Shown here one piece after another: positions 1 through 10,676 of a DNA stretch of 64,000 nt; the stretch's first letter is position 1; the number at the start of each line of letters is the position of its first letter. The DNA is from Helicostylum pulchrum. Taxonomy: Eukaryota > Mucoromycota > Mucoromycetes > Mucorales > Mucoraceae. The notes below the pieces were generated by a model. The model did not search any database, was not told the origin of the DNA, and saw only the letters and a list, made by a program, of their open reading frames with translations. The position numbers were made by a program, and so were the translations under genes. The stretch spans positions 338,424 to 402,423 of the forward strand of contig JAIXMO010000029.1 in the NCBI GenBank assembly GCA_025677825.1, given 5' to 3'.

Positions 1-332
1 TTTTCGGCATGGATGGGGCGTAAGTAAAAACAAAAAAAGTCTTTTATTATATATGTTAACCCCTCCTCTCTTATGTAAAGGTTCCTAAAAATCTTGAAAC
101 AGCCGCTTATTATTTCGAAGTAGCATCAAACTTGGGAGATCCAGATGCACAAAATGATTTAGGTTTTTGTTATGCTCATGGGTTAGGTGTAAAAAAGGAT
201 TTATACTGCTCTGCAAAGTACTATAGATTAGCAGAGAAACAAGGTCAAGGTATGATTGGGAATTCTTGGATTTGGAAAGATAAATATAATCAAGTAGAGG
301 AACCTGGCTGGAAAGGAAAACTAAAAAAATAA
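1..332 (+). CDS. Sel1-repeat protein, 3' end (partial)
   Basis: This is the last part of a gene whose beginning lies outside the window. A GT..AG intron spans about 20-80; the final exon from 81 reads VPKNLETAAYYFEVAS and continues in frame to the stop at 330-332. The exon shows one good Sel1-like repeat (alanine/glycine pattern with LGDPDAQNDLGFCYAHG, followed by A..YYRLAEKQG). The tail contains NSWIWKDKYN, a pattern I associate with fungal Skt5/Chs4-type chitin synthase regulators, where Sel1 repeats form an alpha-alpha scaffold. The scaffold role is known for the family; assignment to chitin synthase regulation is inference from a short tail. It could also be another Sel1/HCP-like protein. 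Confidence 0.7.
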
Positions 333-430
333 GCTGGCTTCTTTGTACTGTATTCATGCGAATTTCCTCCTCTTTTCTCTTATTATTTAAACCCAATTAT
401 TCTTTTTGTAATTATAATCACATTCTGTGT

Positions 431-459
431 ACTACTACTACTACTACTACTACTACTAC
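431..459 (+). repeat. (ACT)n microsatellite
   Basis: About ten uninterrupted ACT triplets lie 100 bp past the Sel1 gene stop, in presumed 3' or intergenic sequence. Confidence 0.9.
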
Positions 460-1973
460 CCATATATTAAAACCCGCTATATTTTTACTCTCTATCTCTA
501 AAAAAAACGAAGCAAAAATAAGGGGTGAGAAAAAAAAAGAAGACTAGCGTATGGATCCCAAAGGCAACCTCATAGTCTACTACTGTATATATAAATTAAT
601 AAACTACATTTAAATAAATTAAAAAAGTCTTCTCGTTCTATAATAATATTATTTGGTGACACCTTGTGTTATTTCTTAAAAAAGAGTGTACATTCAATTC
701 ATTTGGCACAATAACAATATCTTAACCAGCACCACATAATCAACCCTTTACAATTATACCTCCTCTCTGTCATGCATTAAACCATTATAATCGACTTATT
801 ATTACATAACTAAAATTGAAAAAAAAACATGCAATACTTGCATTCAAAGTTTCAAAACAAAATAGATTTGCAAACTACATCATTTGAACTGGGAAAAAAA
901 AGGCATGATTTTTTATATAGCAGGGTTTCAAAATAGAGACGAAAATGTACAGTGTCACTTATCATAGGATAGTATTGTCATTTGTGAATAATAATCAACA
1001 AGACCTTATTTAGCAATCGAGAGGGGAGGAACAAAAAGCATAAAAAAAAAGGTGACCTAAAAAGACGACCTAAAATTGGCCAATAGAAAAAAAGTGAACT
1101 AAAAAGGTTCATATTTTATTTCGTCCTCCATATTTCACCAAGCGTCATTGCCAGTTAATAAGATTACTTTTGTTTGAGATCAATCGGATAATGAAGACCG
1201 TAATAACAGGGGGGAAAATGGTATCTTTGGGGGATTGAAATCAATTCTAAAAATAGCCAAACGATTGTAAAATAGCAGCTTCGACAGAATCGTTGGATGT
1301 CCTGATATAAGAATTTAACCAGATAGGTAGCCAGTTTTTCAAGCCTGTCAATTTCGTAGGGATCTCCTGTGTTCTATCCACAAATAGTGCGTTAATAATA
1401 AGCAAAAGAACATAATTTACTTCTCAAGCAATATTTGATAAGCATTCATCCACCAGATTTATTTTTTCAGTAAAGCTTGATCTCCAATGTTACTGAATAT
1501 TTTAGGCTCGGGATTTCTTCCATAATCAACATTATAGTGAGAGTATAAATCGAATAGGGATGGCATTGGTGTGGTTTGATGACAGGTCCAGAAGCTCGGA
1601 ATAGATAGTATGAAGATGGTGCGTCAAATTTGGTGTTCCCTCTTATTCTTCTTTTTGTTTGCTGCAGTCATGCGTTTATTGGCAAGCATACATTCACGTA
1701 GACTACATTTAAGCACGGCGGGTTGTATCCGTTTGAGAAAACGGACCCTCTATTTTATCATGATTAATCATTCTTACTTACGTGTTCTACGCTTGTTAAA
1801 CTAATTTTAATATCACAAAGAAGAAGAAAAAAAAATGTTGTTACAACTTATTTAATCACACTTCGTAAGAATTTTCCAATTTCTTTTACGAAGGGAAATT
1901 CAAACTCATGTATTCGCGAGTGAGCGAGAGATCAATTTAAACTCATACTTTCCCTGCTGGGTTTTCGATATTT

Positions 1974-2075
1974 AGGGTGTGTTCGATTTTAAGGGTGAAT
2001 TTCTTCCAGGTTTCGACCACCCTTAAATATAGCAGCCGCTGTAATACCATCAGGGTTGTGTTGGACTTACAGCTG
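1974..2075. repeat. Spaced direct repeat, possible transposon end fragment
   Basis: AGGGTGTGTTCGATTTTAAG near 1974 is echoed by AGGGTTGTGTTGGACTTACAG near 2050. The stretch between them contains AAGGGTGAA and, inverted, CACCCTT. The spacing of short GGGTG-type motifs resembles subterminal repeats of DNA transposons such as hAT elements. No transposase, clear terminal inverted repeat or target duplication is visible, so this is only a candidate fragment. Confidence 0.3.
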
Positions 2076-2962
2076 TGATAGGTATACTTTTACCTCCGGT
2101 ATGACTACAATTTTTTTAATTTTAACTTTTTTGAGATGATCTTTTCAACTGTCAACAAAAGTTTTTCTAAGTGCGCGCTTTTTTTTTATTCTTATCATGG
2201 TAAACGAAGCTATCTTTCAGCAAGTTTTTTTTTTCTAATATGAATAATCTTTTTTTTCCAACAACGAAAATTTGTTAACATGTGCGACATGTATATCTTT
2301 GTATTACACACCTGGTCATTATTGTTACAAAAAAGGCAAGTCAGTTTTTTTTTTTTTCTTAAAATCTAAAATTCTAAAATATAAACTTACGTGTAAACGT
2401 CAACTAGTTTTTAGTACTAGGACTTACGATGCGTGTAAAAAAAAGTGACCCCCCTAATAGTTGTTTAAAGTTGATATTAGCATAAATGTATTTTCCAGAT
2501 AATATAGTTATATCAGATCATACAGATCAAACAACACCAGAAACAGTTTCAATAGATAAATTCCATCTGAGAGTGATAAAAAAAAAATGTAAATGGTGGA
2601 CTTTTTACAGAGCTTAAAGCTGCGTAAATTTATATTTAGATATCATACCTGTAACAATATAAATCATTCTTTGTAACATAAACCGTCTATTTGAATTAAG
2701 GGAACTTGCAGCATAACCAGACTACATTGTAAAATAGATGATAAAAAAAAATTAATCAAAAATACTATATAAATATCTATTTATCATTATTTTACCTTTA
2801 AATAATTGTAAACGACAATCTTAAAAACCTCTTTAAAAAACCTTTCGAGAGTAAAAAAAAATAACACATGAGGAAAAGGTAGCGGAAGAGCAGCATCAGC
2901 TTGAAATATAACCACACCAGTTGGCACCAAAAACCATAAAAATATTACTAGCACCACTCAAA

Positions 2963-3086
2963 GATCCAAGCAGAACAAATAATTCCAAACAGAGCAAATA
3001 GTACAAAAAGAGCAAGAGTCCAAGCAGAGCAAAAGTCCAAGCAGAGCAAAAGTCCAAGAAGAGCAAAGAAAGTCCAAGCAGAGTAC
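2963..3086 (+). repeat. 17-bp minisatellite (GTCCAAGCAGAGCAAAA)
   Basis: About seven copies of a 17-18 bp unit, perfect in the middle (GTCCAAGCAGAGCAAAA twice in a row) and decaying toward both ends. No reading frame continues through it, so it appears non-coding. Confidence 0.85.
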
Positions 3087-5371
3087 ATAAAGAGTTTCAA
3101 CCTTGAAAAAATATAATAAAAAGTTCATACCTTGAAATTGGTTTATTCATAAATAATGATAGATACTTTACCAAGAGGACACCTTCTTTTTCTTCTTGCT
3201 TGATACAGAGATATACTTGCCAGTTAATTATGAGAAAGAAAAAATTAAAGAAAGGAAAGTAGTGGTTGACAAAATTTTAGAATATCAGTTTTTTTTTTTT
3301 TGCTCAAGGTTTTTTAAATCATTATATAAGAAAATTGATAGTAAATACATAATAATTGCAAACTTACATGGTTTCATTATTATGAATCAGTTCGCCTACT
3401 TCTTGATCCTTTGTTTTATAACAGAACTAAAAGCACCACCACCTAAATTCGTCATGGCTGTTTCGTAATGTTTTTTTACGTCGTAAAATTGGAGTATTTT
3501 TATTTAGAAATTATAAAAAAATATAAACGTCCATTTTTTTTTATTTCATGATTCTCTTTTCTTTTATTATTATTATTATTCACCAACAGTCAGGTACATA
3601 TTTTACTCTAAATAATAAAAAAACTTATACGTTGTTCACTAGAATATACATTTTTGACAATTACGTCTCGATAAGTGTTATTTGTAAGTGAAATCATGTC
3701 AAAGCCTAACACACATAAATATATATTTGTAAATAGTTATATCATTCAACAAGTATTATGTAACATCTTATTAGTATAACTCATTTTCGCTCTTAACAAG
3801 GTTCCCTTTCTTCATCATAGTGTATTATTTACTAATGCTATCAGTCAAATATGAAGCTTCCCTGTACTGAATTTATTTTTTATTTTTCAAATATTTTTTT
3901 TGCATTATTGAAACCTATTTTTTATATGAAATCTTCTTCTCCATCCTCAAAATCCACATCCCCAAAACATATTAACGCCCAGCGCATACTAACCATATTT
4001 AGACTTTTCTTTATGAGATGAACATGGCCGGTGTGTAGAAAAAAATTAACAGCCCTATTTACTCACATTTCTTTTTTTTTTGCAATAGAGAAGCCAATTA
4101 CCACATCTTATACTTATTAAGTACTGAGTACTGAGTATGATTTTTGATGAGAAGAATTTTTTTCTCTAGTAGCAAATGAAATAAAGGAGGTTTGTCAACA
4201 GAATATCAAGGATGGCTCAAGTTACAACTACTCGATATAGAAGTATAAAACGCACGTATAAGTGATACATTCATATTTACCCGTATCTACAGATGGTTAG
4301 AACTAGACCTTTTTTTTCCTTTTTATTTCCCACATCTTATATACTACATGGTTCAAAGTATACGAGATAGATGGTTCGATTGCTAAATTGGTATAAATAA
4401 TGTATTATCATGCTCATTCTATTTTTAAGGAGGTGTGTTGAACAAAGCATGTGAGTAATGTTTGACATTTTTTGACGAAACATTTAACGTTTAGCACGTC
4501 CCTTTTTTAGGCAAAAAAATAAATAAATATATAATTATTTGATTATGATATCTTTTTATGTAGCTATAAGCAGTTGTAATAACTATTAATTTATTGATGT
4601 CAATTTAAAAAAAGACAAGTTGTTGTGCTATATATAAAAAACTGATTTGAAATAGCATTTGATCGAGATATTCTCCTTTGTATCTAAAAAAAAAGAAAGA
4701 GTGTACAAAACCAAAAACCTCAGCTGTTAATTTATATTCCATGGAGCTATACATAAGGGTCCCTTTTTTTAAAAAAAAAAGAGGTATTTGCTAAAGTTTC
4801 TTTTACGTAAACTTTTACAAAAAGATTATGGTATGTATTGTTTTACAAGTGGAAATTGATTGTCTTTTTCAAACTGCTACATAAATGGTTTAATTCATTA
4901 TAGTCAATTTTTTGGTCGAGAATAAAAATGTACTACTTGAATTAAGTCTGAGATAAACACCGTTTTGTGATACATTAAATCAAATTACAATAGGTAAAGA
5001 CTTGTTCTGTGTATTGATTTCTCTCGCCGATATTAATTATTTTTTTTCTGTAAAAAAAAAATTACAAGAATATTTTGATAAAATGAATATGTTTCAGTTT
5101 AATAAAATGATTAGCAGTAAAGATTACAAAAAAAAGAAGGCAATAGGGCTTTTAAATAAAAAGATAATCATATTGAGGGTTGATTACCGTTGTATTGGAA
5201 AAAATGACGTCCTTATTTTTTTTATACGCACAAGGAAAAAAAAAGGTACAACAATACAAATGTCCGCGGTAAAGACTTTCTAACTGAAGAAATGTAACTG
5301 ATCTTTTTTTTTTTGCTCTTTTCTCTACTTTTTTTTTTTTTTTTTTTTTACCTGTTAAAATATCAATTAAA

Positions 5372-6982
5372 ATGGGTGTTCGACAATCTACCGAACACAA
5401 GAGAAATAATGAAATCGATAAACTTATAAAAAAAGAAAAGAACTTTCAAAGGAAAGAACTTAAAGTACTGTTGTTAGGTATAAGTTTCTTTAACTGTTTC
5501 AATTCAACCCTATACCAACTGCTTTTTCTATACACTTCAAAAAAATTGATTTACATAGGTAGTGGAGATAGTGGAAAAAGTACAATTTTAAAGCAGATGC
5601 GATTAATTCATGCCTGTGGGTTTTCAAAAATTGAACGAGAAAATTTTCGAGTCATGATTTTGACAAACCTATTGGGTTCTATGCAAGCCTTATTAGAAGG
5701 AATGAATAGTTTAAACTTGACGTTCGAAGATGAATCCAACTGGGTAAAGAAAAAAACTTTTTTTTCTCTTGTAGCTTTACGCTAACTGTTTTTATTTTTA
5801 GAATTATATTTCCATGTTTGAACATGTATCTGGTAACATTTCTATCCACGAAGCCTATCCAATTGATTACCTTGTACCCTTAAAATCGTTATGGCAAGAT
5901 CAAGGTGTTCAAAAAACATTCGACATGGGCCATACTTTTGCGTTTAATGAAAATATTAAATAGTAATGTGTGCTAGTGTTAAAAAAAAAGCAGCTTTCGA
6001 GCACTATAATAATATAATCTCCTCTCCTTTTTTTTAGTTTCTTTGATCAATTGGATCGTATTTTTGAATCAGATTATACTCCACTAGATGCGGATATTAT
6101 CCATTGCCGAATTAAAACGACAGGTGAGAACAAAAAAAGAACATATCGTCAAATCATTTGTGTGACCTTCTCACCCGATATCTAGGAATTGTGGAGACTA
6201 AATTTAGAAATGGATCTGTTATTTATAGGATGTTTGACGTAGGCGGTCAAAGAAGTGAACGAAAGAAGTGGTAAACATAATAATATTTGCATTTATAGTG
6301 CATTACTAATTGATATATAATAATTTAGGATTCATTGCTTTGATAATGTCGCAGCCGTATTGTTTGTTGCCGCATTAAGTGGCTACGACTGTTGCCTCGT
6401 GGAAGACAAATACTCTGTAAGTAGTACACAATACACGCACTTTTTATATATATATCTGTATGACAAAATAATTAAAATTAAAAACCCCCATATTGGCAAT
6501 TTTTTGGTGTAAATAGAATCAGGTAAGCTAATATGCAATTATAAAAAAAAAAATTCGTCAATTCATAAACCTTTTTTTTTATATATTAGATGTATGAAGC
6601 CTTTATGTTGTTTGAGTCTATATGTAACTCGAAATGGTTTGTAAATACTTCCATGATTTTGTTTTTAAACAAGATTGATTTGTTTCAAGAAAAGATTTTG
6701 AAGTCTCCAATATCTGAATATTTCCCTGATTACCAAGGTAAGCTCATGATAGAGTAACACAATGGGAACACCGATCATAATCTATTTTTTTTAGGCTCGC
6801 CCACAGACTACTACCAAGCGAGGTCGTTTTTTAAACATAGATTCACTAAATTGAATGCCAATGACAGCAAACTAATTTACGTACATTTCACTGTGGCTAC
6901 AGACACTCAATTATTAGCTCACGTTATGGAGTCTGTATCCGATAGTATACTTCACGAAAGCCTTCAAACATTATTGCTGTAG
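5372..6982 (+). CDS. Heterotrimeric G protein alpha subunit
   Basis: GTPase that couples membrane receptors to effectors; about 350 aa, the usual length. Exons: 5372-5477, 5559-5743, 5802-5962, 6038-6123, 6186-6270, 6329-6416, 6517-6522 (6 nt), 6590-6737, 6795-6982. Motifs in order: N-terminal MG (myristoylation glycine), P-loop GSGDSGKST, switch I arginine in RIKTTGIVE, switch [14 protein letters not shown], base recognition NKID, and TVAT in place of the usual TCAT. The 6-nt exon supplies Asn-Gln of the conserved SNQM/TNRM segment. Oddities: no cysteine near the N-terminus for palmitoylation, and the C-terminus ends LQTLLL without the usual cysteine at -4, so receptor choice may be unusual. 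Mucorales have many G-alpha paralogues; which class this is cannot be said. Confidence 0.95.
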
Positions 6983-7544
6983 ATTTTTTAATTTTTTTTC
7001 ACTTTCCCATTTATATTTTTTTTTTTCTCGTTTTCACTTTATATATACTTATATATTTTATGCCTTTTTTATTTATTACTTATTAATCCCCACGCACGCA
7101 CACACACTTAATTTATTCCCTTTTATATATGTCCTTTTTATTATTATGTTAACCTTTTTTATAATCCCCAACAATTTATTTGTTTTTAATTATACATCCA
7201 ATTTTTTTTATTTTTAAAATAAAATTTAATACGATTCTTTTTGTCCATAAATAAAAAAGGAACCTTCGCATGTTTTTTTTAAAAAAATGAGGTACTATAC
7301 TATACTTGTGTACATCTTTTCAAATGGAGTTTTTCCTGTGATAAGTATGACGGTGTCGGTACAAAAGGATATGATTAGAGAAACTACTATGCGTAATAAC
7401 TAGTGTAGAAAGAGTAAGCAGGGTATACAGTAAGCTTGAACATTAAACTATACTTATTCTTAATTAATCATAATAAAACTATAGGATCCAAGATCAGTAC
7501 AGCCTAGTTTGCATTTTGGTAAGGGTTTTTTGTAAGGAAATAGT
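6983..7544. other. Intergenic, AT-rich 3' flank
   Basis: T-rich and AT-rich sequence downstream of the G-alpha stop. A short CA run lies near 7092-7110. I see no gene. Confidence 0.6.
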
Positions 7545-8742
7545 AGCCAATAACACAAATAACATATTATTTTTACTTTAACGAGGCTAGTGACTCTTGG
7601 AAAGTCGTCTTAGGAAGCCCGTTTGGGAAGCTTCTCTGGGAAGATTATCTGGGAAACCCCTCTTGGGAAGTTTCTTTAGGCCAAAATTCCGTACTTTATC
7701 TCAGCTTTGAATATCCAGTTTGTCAATCAAAGTTGTTTACAAGCCAAGCTTGGAATGAATTAAGAGGAAATATAAACCAGCAAAATACAATACAAGTGAA
7801 TATAAAGAAATCCGATCTCTTTTACAACGCTTACAGACCAAACAAATCACCGGACAATAATTGGATGAAAATGTACCAGGTAGCCAAAAAATTGGCCAAG
7901 CAGCGTTTCCGCTACAAGAGCTAGTCTACAAGTAAAGGTTTCCGAAGCTTTATTAGTGCACGTCTGGTACTACGACTAAAATGGTATTTATTTGTTTTTC
8001 TTGAAATTTACTTGAAATTTACTTGAAATTTATTTTTTTTCTTTGTAGGGGAGACACGCATCTCACTTTAAATGGTATAGTATCAGATGCGGCTATCAAG
8101 TTAGGCTTGACAGCTATTAAAGATCATTCAAATTTACGAAACAATGATGAACATGATATGGCTACATCGTTAAACCGGTGGCTAATTACTGATACAATGG
8201 AGGCAGCAGAAGACGATGCCGGTAACGCTAAATTTGTTTTCGATCGATGTAAAATATCGATTGAAAACAAAATTATTATCGACAGCTGCTTGCTGGATGG
8301 TGACTTGACTAGCTTGGTGACCTCGTTGCAAATTTCTGGTTTTACTATTTATTTTGTCAATACGTCTCTTGAAGAAGATGGATTATATGTTACAAAGGAA
8401 TTTCATCGCCATACCATATCAGAATCATTAGCTAAATTGGAGTCATATATGAATTCAGCGTTGAATTTATTATGCTTCCGCGATGACTGTATTGGCAAAA
8501 GCAACCTTTGTAACGAACGTTTGATTGCTCCAAGATTAGAAAAACAAAACAAAAAAAGACCTGCTGAACAAATACAATCTTCCGAATTGACTGAAAAACA
8601 AGAATTGATTCGAGGAACGTGGAATCCATCTCGCGGTTACCAAAAAACCTTTGGCGAAAGGCATAAATATATACACGTGTATTTCTTCTATCAAATAAAT
8701 ACGTTCAATTTTAATAAAAAAAACGAGAATTCCCTTATTTGA
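7545..8742 (+). CDS. Unrecognised protein-coding stretch (two open segments)
   Basis: I do not recognise this protein. One open segment runs from about 7545 to a stop at 7922-7924. A second is open from a likely acceptor (TTTGTAG before GGGGAGACACG, near 8049) to 8742. The second segment has protein-like composition: about 200 aa, acidic and Leu-rich, with the pieces SDAAIKLGLTAIKDH, SLQISGFTIYFVN, LCFRDDCIG and RGTWNPSRGYQKTF. No ATG suits either segment, and the last 25 codons look like AT-rich intergenic sequence. The two segments may be exons of one gene or remains of a decayed one. No domain is visible. Confidence 0.35.
7593..7682 (+). repeat. Degenerate ~14-bp repeat, TGGGAAG core
   Basis: Six or seven degenerate copies built around TGGGAAG/TAGGAAG with a pyrimidine-rich spacer. 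The stretch is open in the frame of the following segment, giving repeated Trp/Leu-Gly-aromatic residues, so it may be a coding repeat. Confidence 0.6.
7999..8034 (+). repeat. Tandem CTTGAAATTTA repeat
   Basis: Three to four adjacent copies of the 11-mer CTTGAAATTTA (the first slightly altered), directly before a T-rich tract and a likely splice acceptor. It probably lies within an intron. Confidence 0.8.
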
Positions 8743-9237
8743 GTCAGACTAGGCTTAAAAAAGCGATACACGGTCTGCGAGTTTTTTTTTATTAAGCTTG
8801 TTGGAGAAAAAAGCCTCTTGAGTTGGAGTTGTTACAACAATAATAAGTTATTTATTTTTCCAAAATAAAGCTGCCAGTAGTATAATTAAAATAATGTATA
8901 TAATAGGTTTTTTTGTGGTACCATGTTATCGTTCATGTCAGGTGAGGGTGGGGTATATGTATTGTAAACTATCGTATCTCTATAAATTCAATTAGCTCAG
9001 CTTATTTGTAAGAAAAAGATAAAAAATAACAAGAACAAAACCAGAGAGACTCAGTTGACTGGCAACATGCTGTACTGACGACTTTTTTTTTGCAATGCAA
9101 AAGCTAAAATGGGGAAAGAAGTAGACAATGAGCCAATTGAATTCTACCATTAAATAGTTGAAAAAGCGCCAATTGGTTTTTTTAAGCTGTATTCTTTATT
9201 TTTTTTTACCCTTTTTACAGACTCATTTTAACATTAA

Positions 9238-10407
9238 ATGGGACAATCACCATCTGCAACAGACTCCAGACATGACAACGCTTCAACTCGTACTTTACAT
9301 TCTACTTCGATGATTTCGAATAGAAACTCAAATCGACGGTTATCATTTTTTCGAAGGTTATCTAATCGACTTTCTTCTTCTACACATTCCACACGTCGAT
9401 ATGGCCAAATAAGAGGTCCAATAAGTAATGGTATTTCGGGCTCTTCCACTACGTCTTCAGTTAGAAGAGCAACACAAGAAGCAACGAGAGCAGCAGTAGC
9501 AGTTACAGGACCACCTGCTTTACCAAGTTTTATTATGCAAACTCCGACACAAACTAGCGGTGAAAGCATTACCTCAGCGACAGAATCGTTTTGGAATGAG
9601 TTAATCACATCACCTGCTTTTGGAGAAACTACTAATACTGATAATTCAAATTTAAGGTATTTACAGGTACCGCTTAGTCAACAACAACAAGAAGTCTATG
9701 CAGCCGCGTATGGTAGATCCCCTATACATCCTCTATCTTTTTCTGCGTCTTCAAGAAGAATGCATATTTTAGTTATTGAATACAGTTCACCAGAAAATAA
9801 TAGTAATACAGCGAATACAGGAGATAGTTTACCTGGCTATAGATTTTTAGGTTTAAGAAGGCCTAGATCAGAAGTATCTACTAGTTCTTCAACTGATACA
9901 ATTCAATCTATGTCGTTGTCAGTCGATCACAATCAGCCTATTATACCACCACCAGAGAATGGAGGACAATGGATGATATATACAGTAGATAACCAAAATT
10001 CATTTCAAGCATTATATTCTGCACTTTTGTTAGAGATTCATCTTAACCGTGAAGATCATAATGAAGATACTCCTGGCCACGTATTTATTAATGGTTATCA
10101 AGATAATAATCCTAGTCATGAATATATTCCTAGTTATGAAGATTTATTAGAGTTAGGTACTTTGCTGGGAACCGGAAGACCCCTCACCACCACACAAGCA
10201 GTAATAGATGAATCTATACCATTCACCGGTTGGTCTCATGAATTTATAGATGAATCTTGTTTGGTTTGTCTTGATGAATTTGAATTAAAACAACCGGTAA
10301 GGGTATTAAAGTGTCAACACATATTTCATCGTGAATGTGTTGATCGTTGGTTATGCGAAGCTCAAAATTCGTGTCCTGTCTGTCGTGGCGTACCTATAGA
10401 AAATTAA
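9238..10407 (+). CDS. RING-H2 finger protein, likely E3 ubiquitin ligase
   Basis: Intronless, 389 aa. Residues 341-382 form a RING-H2 finger with spacing C-x2-C-x14-C-x-H-x2-H-x2-C-x11-C-x2-C, seen as CLVCLDEF, CQHIFHREC and CPVC, with the E2-contact Trp in DRWLC. RING-H2 proteins bring ubiquitin-loaded E2 enzymes to substrates; the substrate here is unknown. The N-terminus MGQSPSA fits an N-myristoylation signal (Gly2, Ser6), as in ZNRF-type ligases, suggesting membrane anchoring. The first 120 residues are Ser/Arg/Thr-rich and probably disordered. There is no membrane span, so it is not of the transmembrane ATL/RNF13 type. The stop is followed by a long A/T tract. Confidence 0.9.
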   Translation: MGQSPSATDSRHDNASTRTLHSTSMISNRNSNRRLSFFRRLSNRLSSSTHSTRRYGQIRGPISNGISGSSTTSSVRRATQEATRAAVAVTGPPALPSFIMQTPTQTSGESITSATESFWNELITSPAFGETTNTDNSNLRYLQVPLSQQQQEVYAAAYGRSPIHPLSFSASSRRMHILVIEYSSPENNSNTANTGDSLPGYRFLGLRRPRSEVSTSSSTDTIQSMSLSVDHNQPIIPPPENGGQWMIYTVDNQNSFQALYSALLLEIHLNREDHNEDTPGHVFINGYQDNNPSHEYIPSYEDLLELGTLLGTGRPLTTTQAVIDESIPFTGWSHEFIDESCLVCLDEFELKQPVRVLKCQHIFHRECVDRWLCEAQNSCPVCRGVPIEN

Positions 10408-10676
10408 AAAAAAAAAAAACCTTTCGTTTTTTTTTCTTTTTTTTTCTGCTTTTACATCATTCTATATTTTTATGTTACCGAAATCCCCACGCTTTCTATT
10501 TTAAGCCAATTATACGAGTTGCATCACGGCACTTTAACTCTAAATTTTTCTTACTATTTTCCTTCAAACGCGCTAAATCCTACATATAAAACGGTACCTT
10601 TTTTTTTTTTCCTTTTTTCTTATCTTTTTTTTTTTCTTCTCTTTTACAAAGTTTTTCTAAAAAGAAGATAATAATA
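10408..10676. promoter_or_regulatory. T-rich upstream region of the aminotransferase gene
   Basis: Contains several T8-T12 tracts interrupted by C, ending about 20 bp before the ATG at 10677. Pyrimidine-rich leaders of this kind precede many genes in this window and probably serve as core promoter and 5' leader. No clear TATA element is evident. Confidence 0.4.

Larger units (their letters stand above)
333..5371. other. Gene-poor intergenic stretch
   Basis: About 5 kb with no gene I can support. Open frames here are short, start at non-ATG codons or are rich in codons made by A/T runs, and none resembles a known family. The stretch holds an ACT triplet run, two copies of a GGGTGTGTTCGA-like motif near 1974-2075, and a 17-bp tandem array near 2963-3086. 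It ends in a T-rich tract just before the G-alpha start codon, as is common upstream of genes in this window. Confidence 0.6.

Noticed and set aside
1610..1804. 64-codon frame with a hydrophobic start
   Set aside because: No homology, no promoter signals, and it lies in a gene-poor AT-rich stretch; such frames are expected by chance.
3196..3468. 90-codon open frame
   Set aside because: Starts at a non-ATG codon and has many codons from A and T runs; no recognisable motif.
4361..4400. GGTTCGATTGC resembling a tRNA T-loop
   Set aside because: No matching D-arm or acceptor stem at tRNA spacing.
5002..5400. Overlapping open frames on both strands before the G-alpha gene
   Set aside because: Lys/Phe-rich products of A/T tracts; the region is the promoter of the G-alpha gene.
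9234..9608. Open frame on the minus strand opposite the RING gene
   Set aside because: It mirrors the Ser/Arg-rich codons of the real gene; no family match, and no promoter or intron signals.
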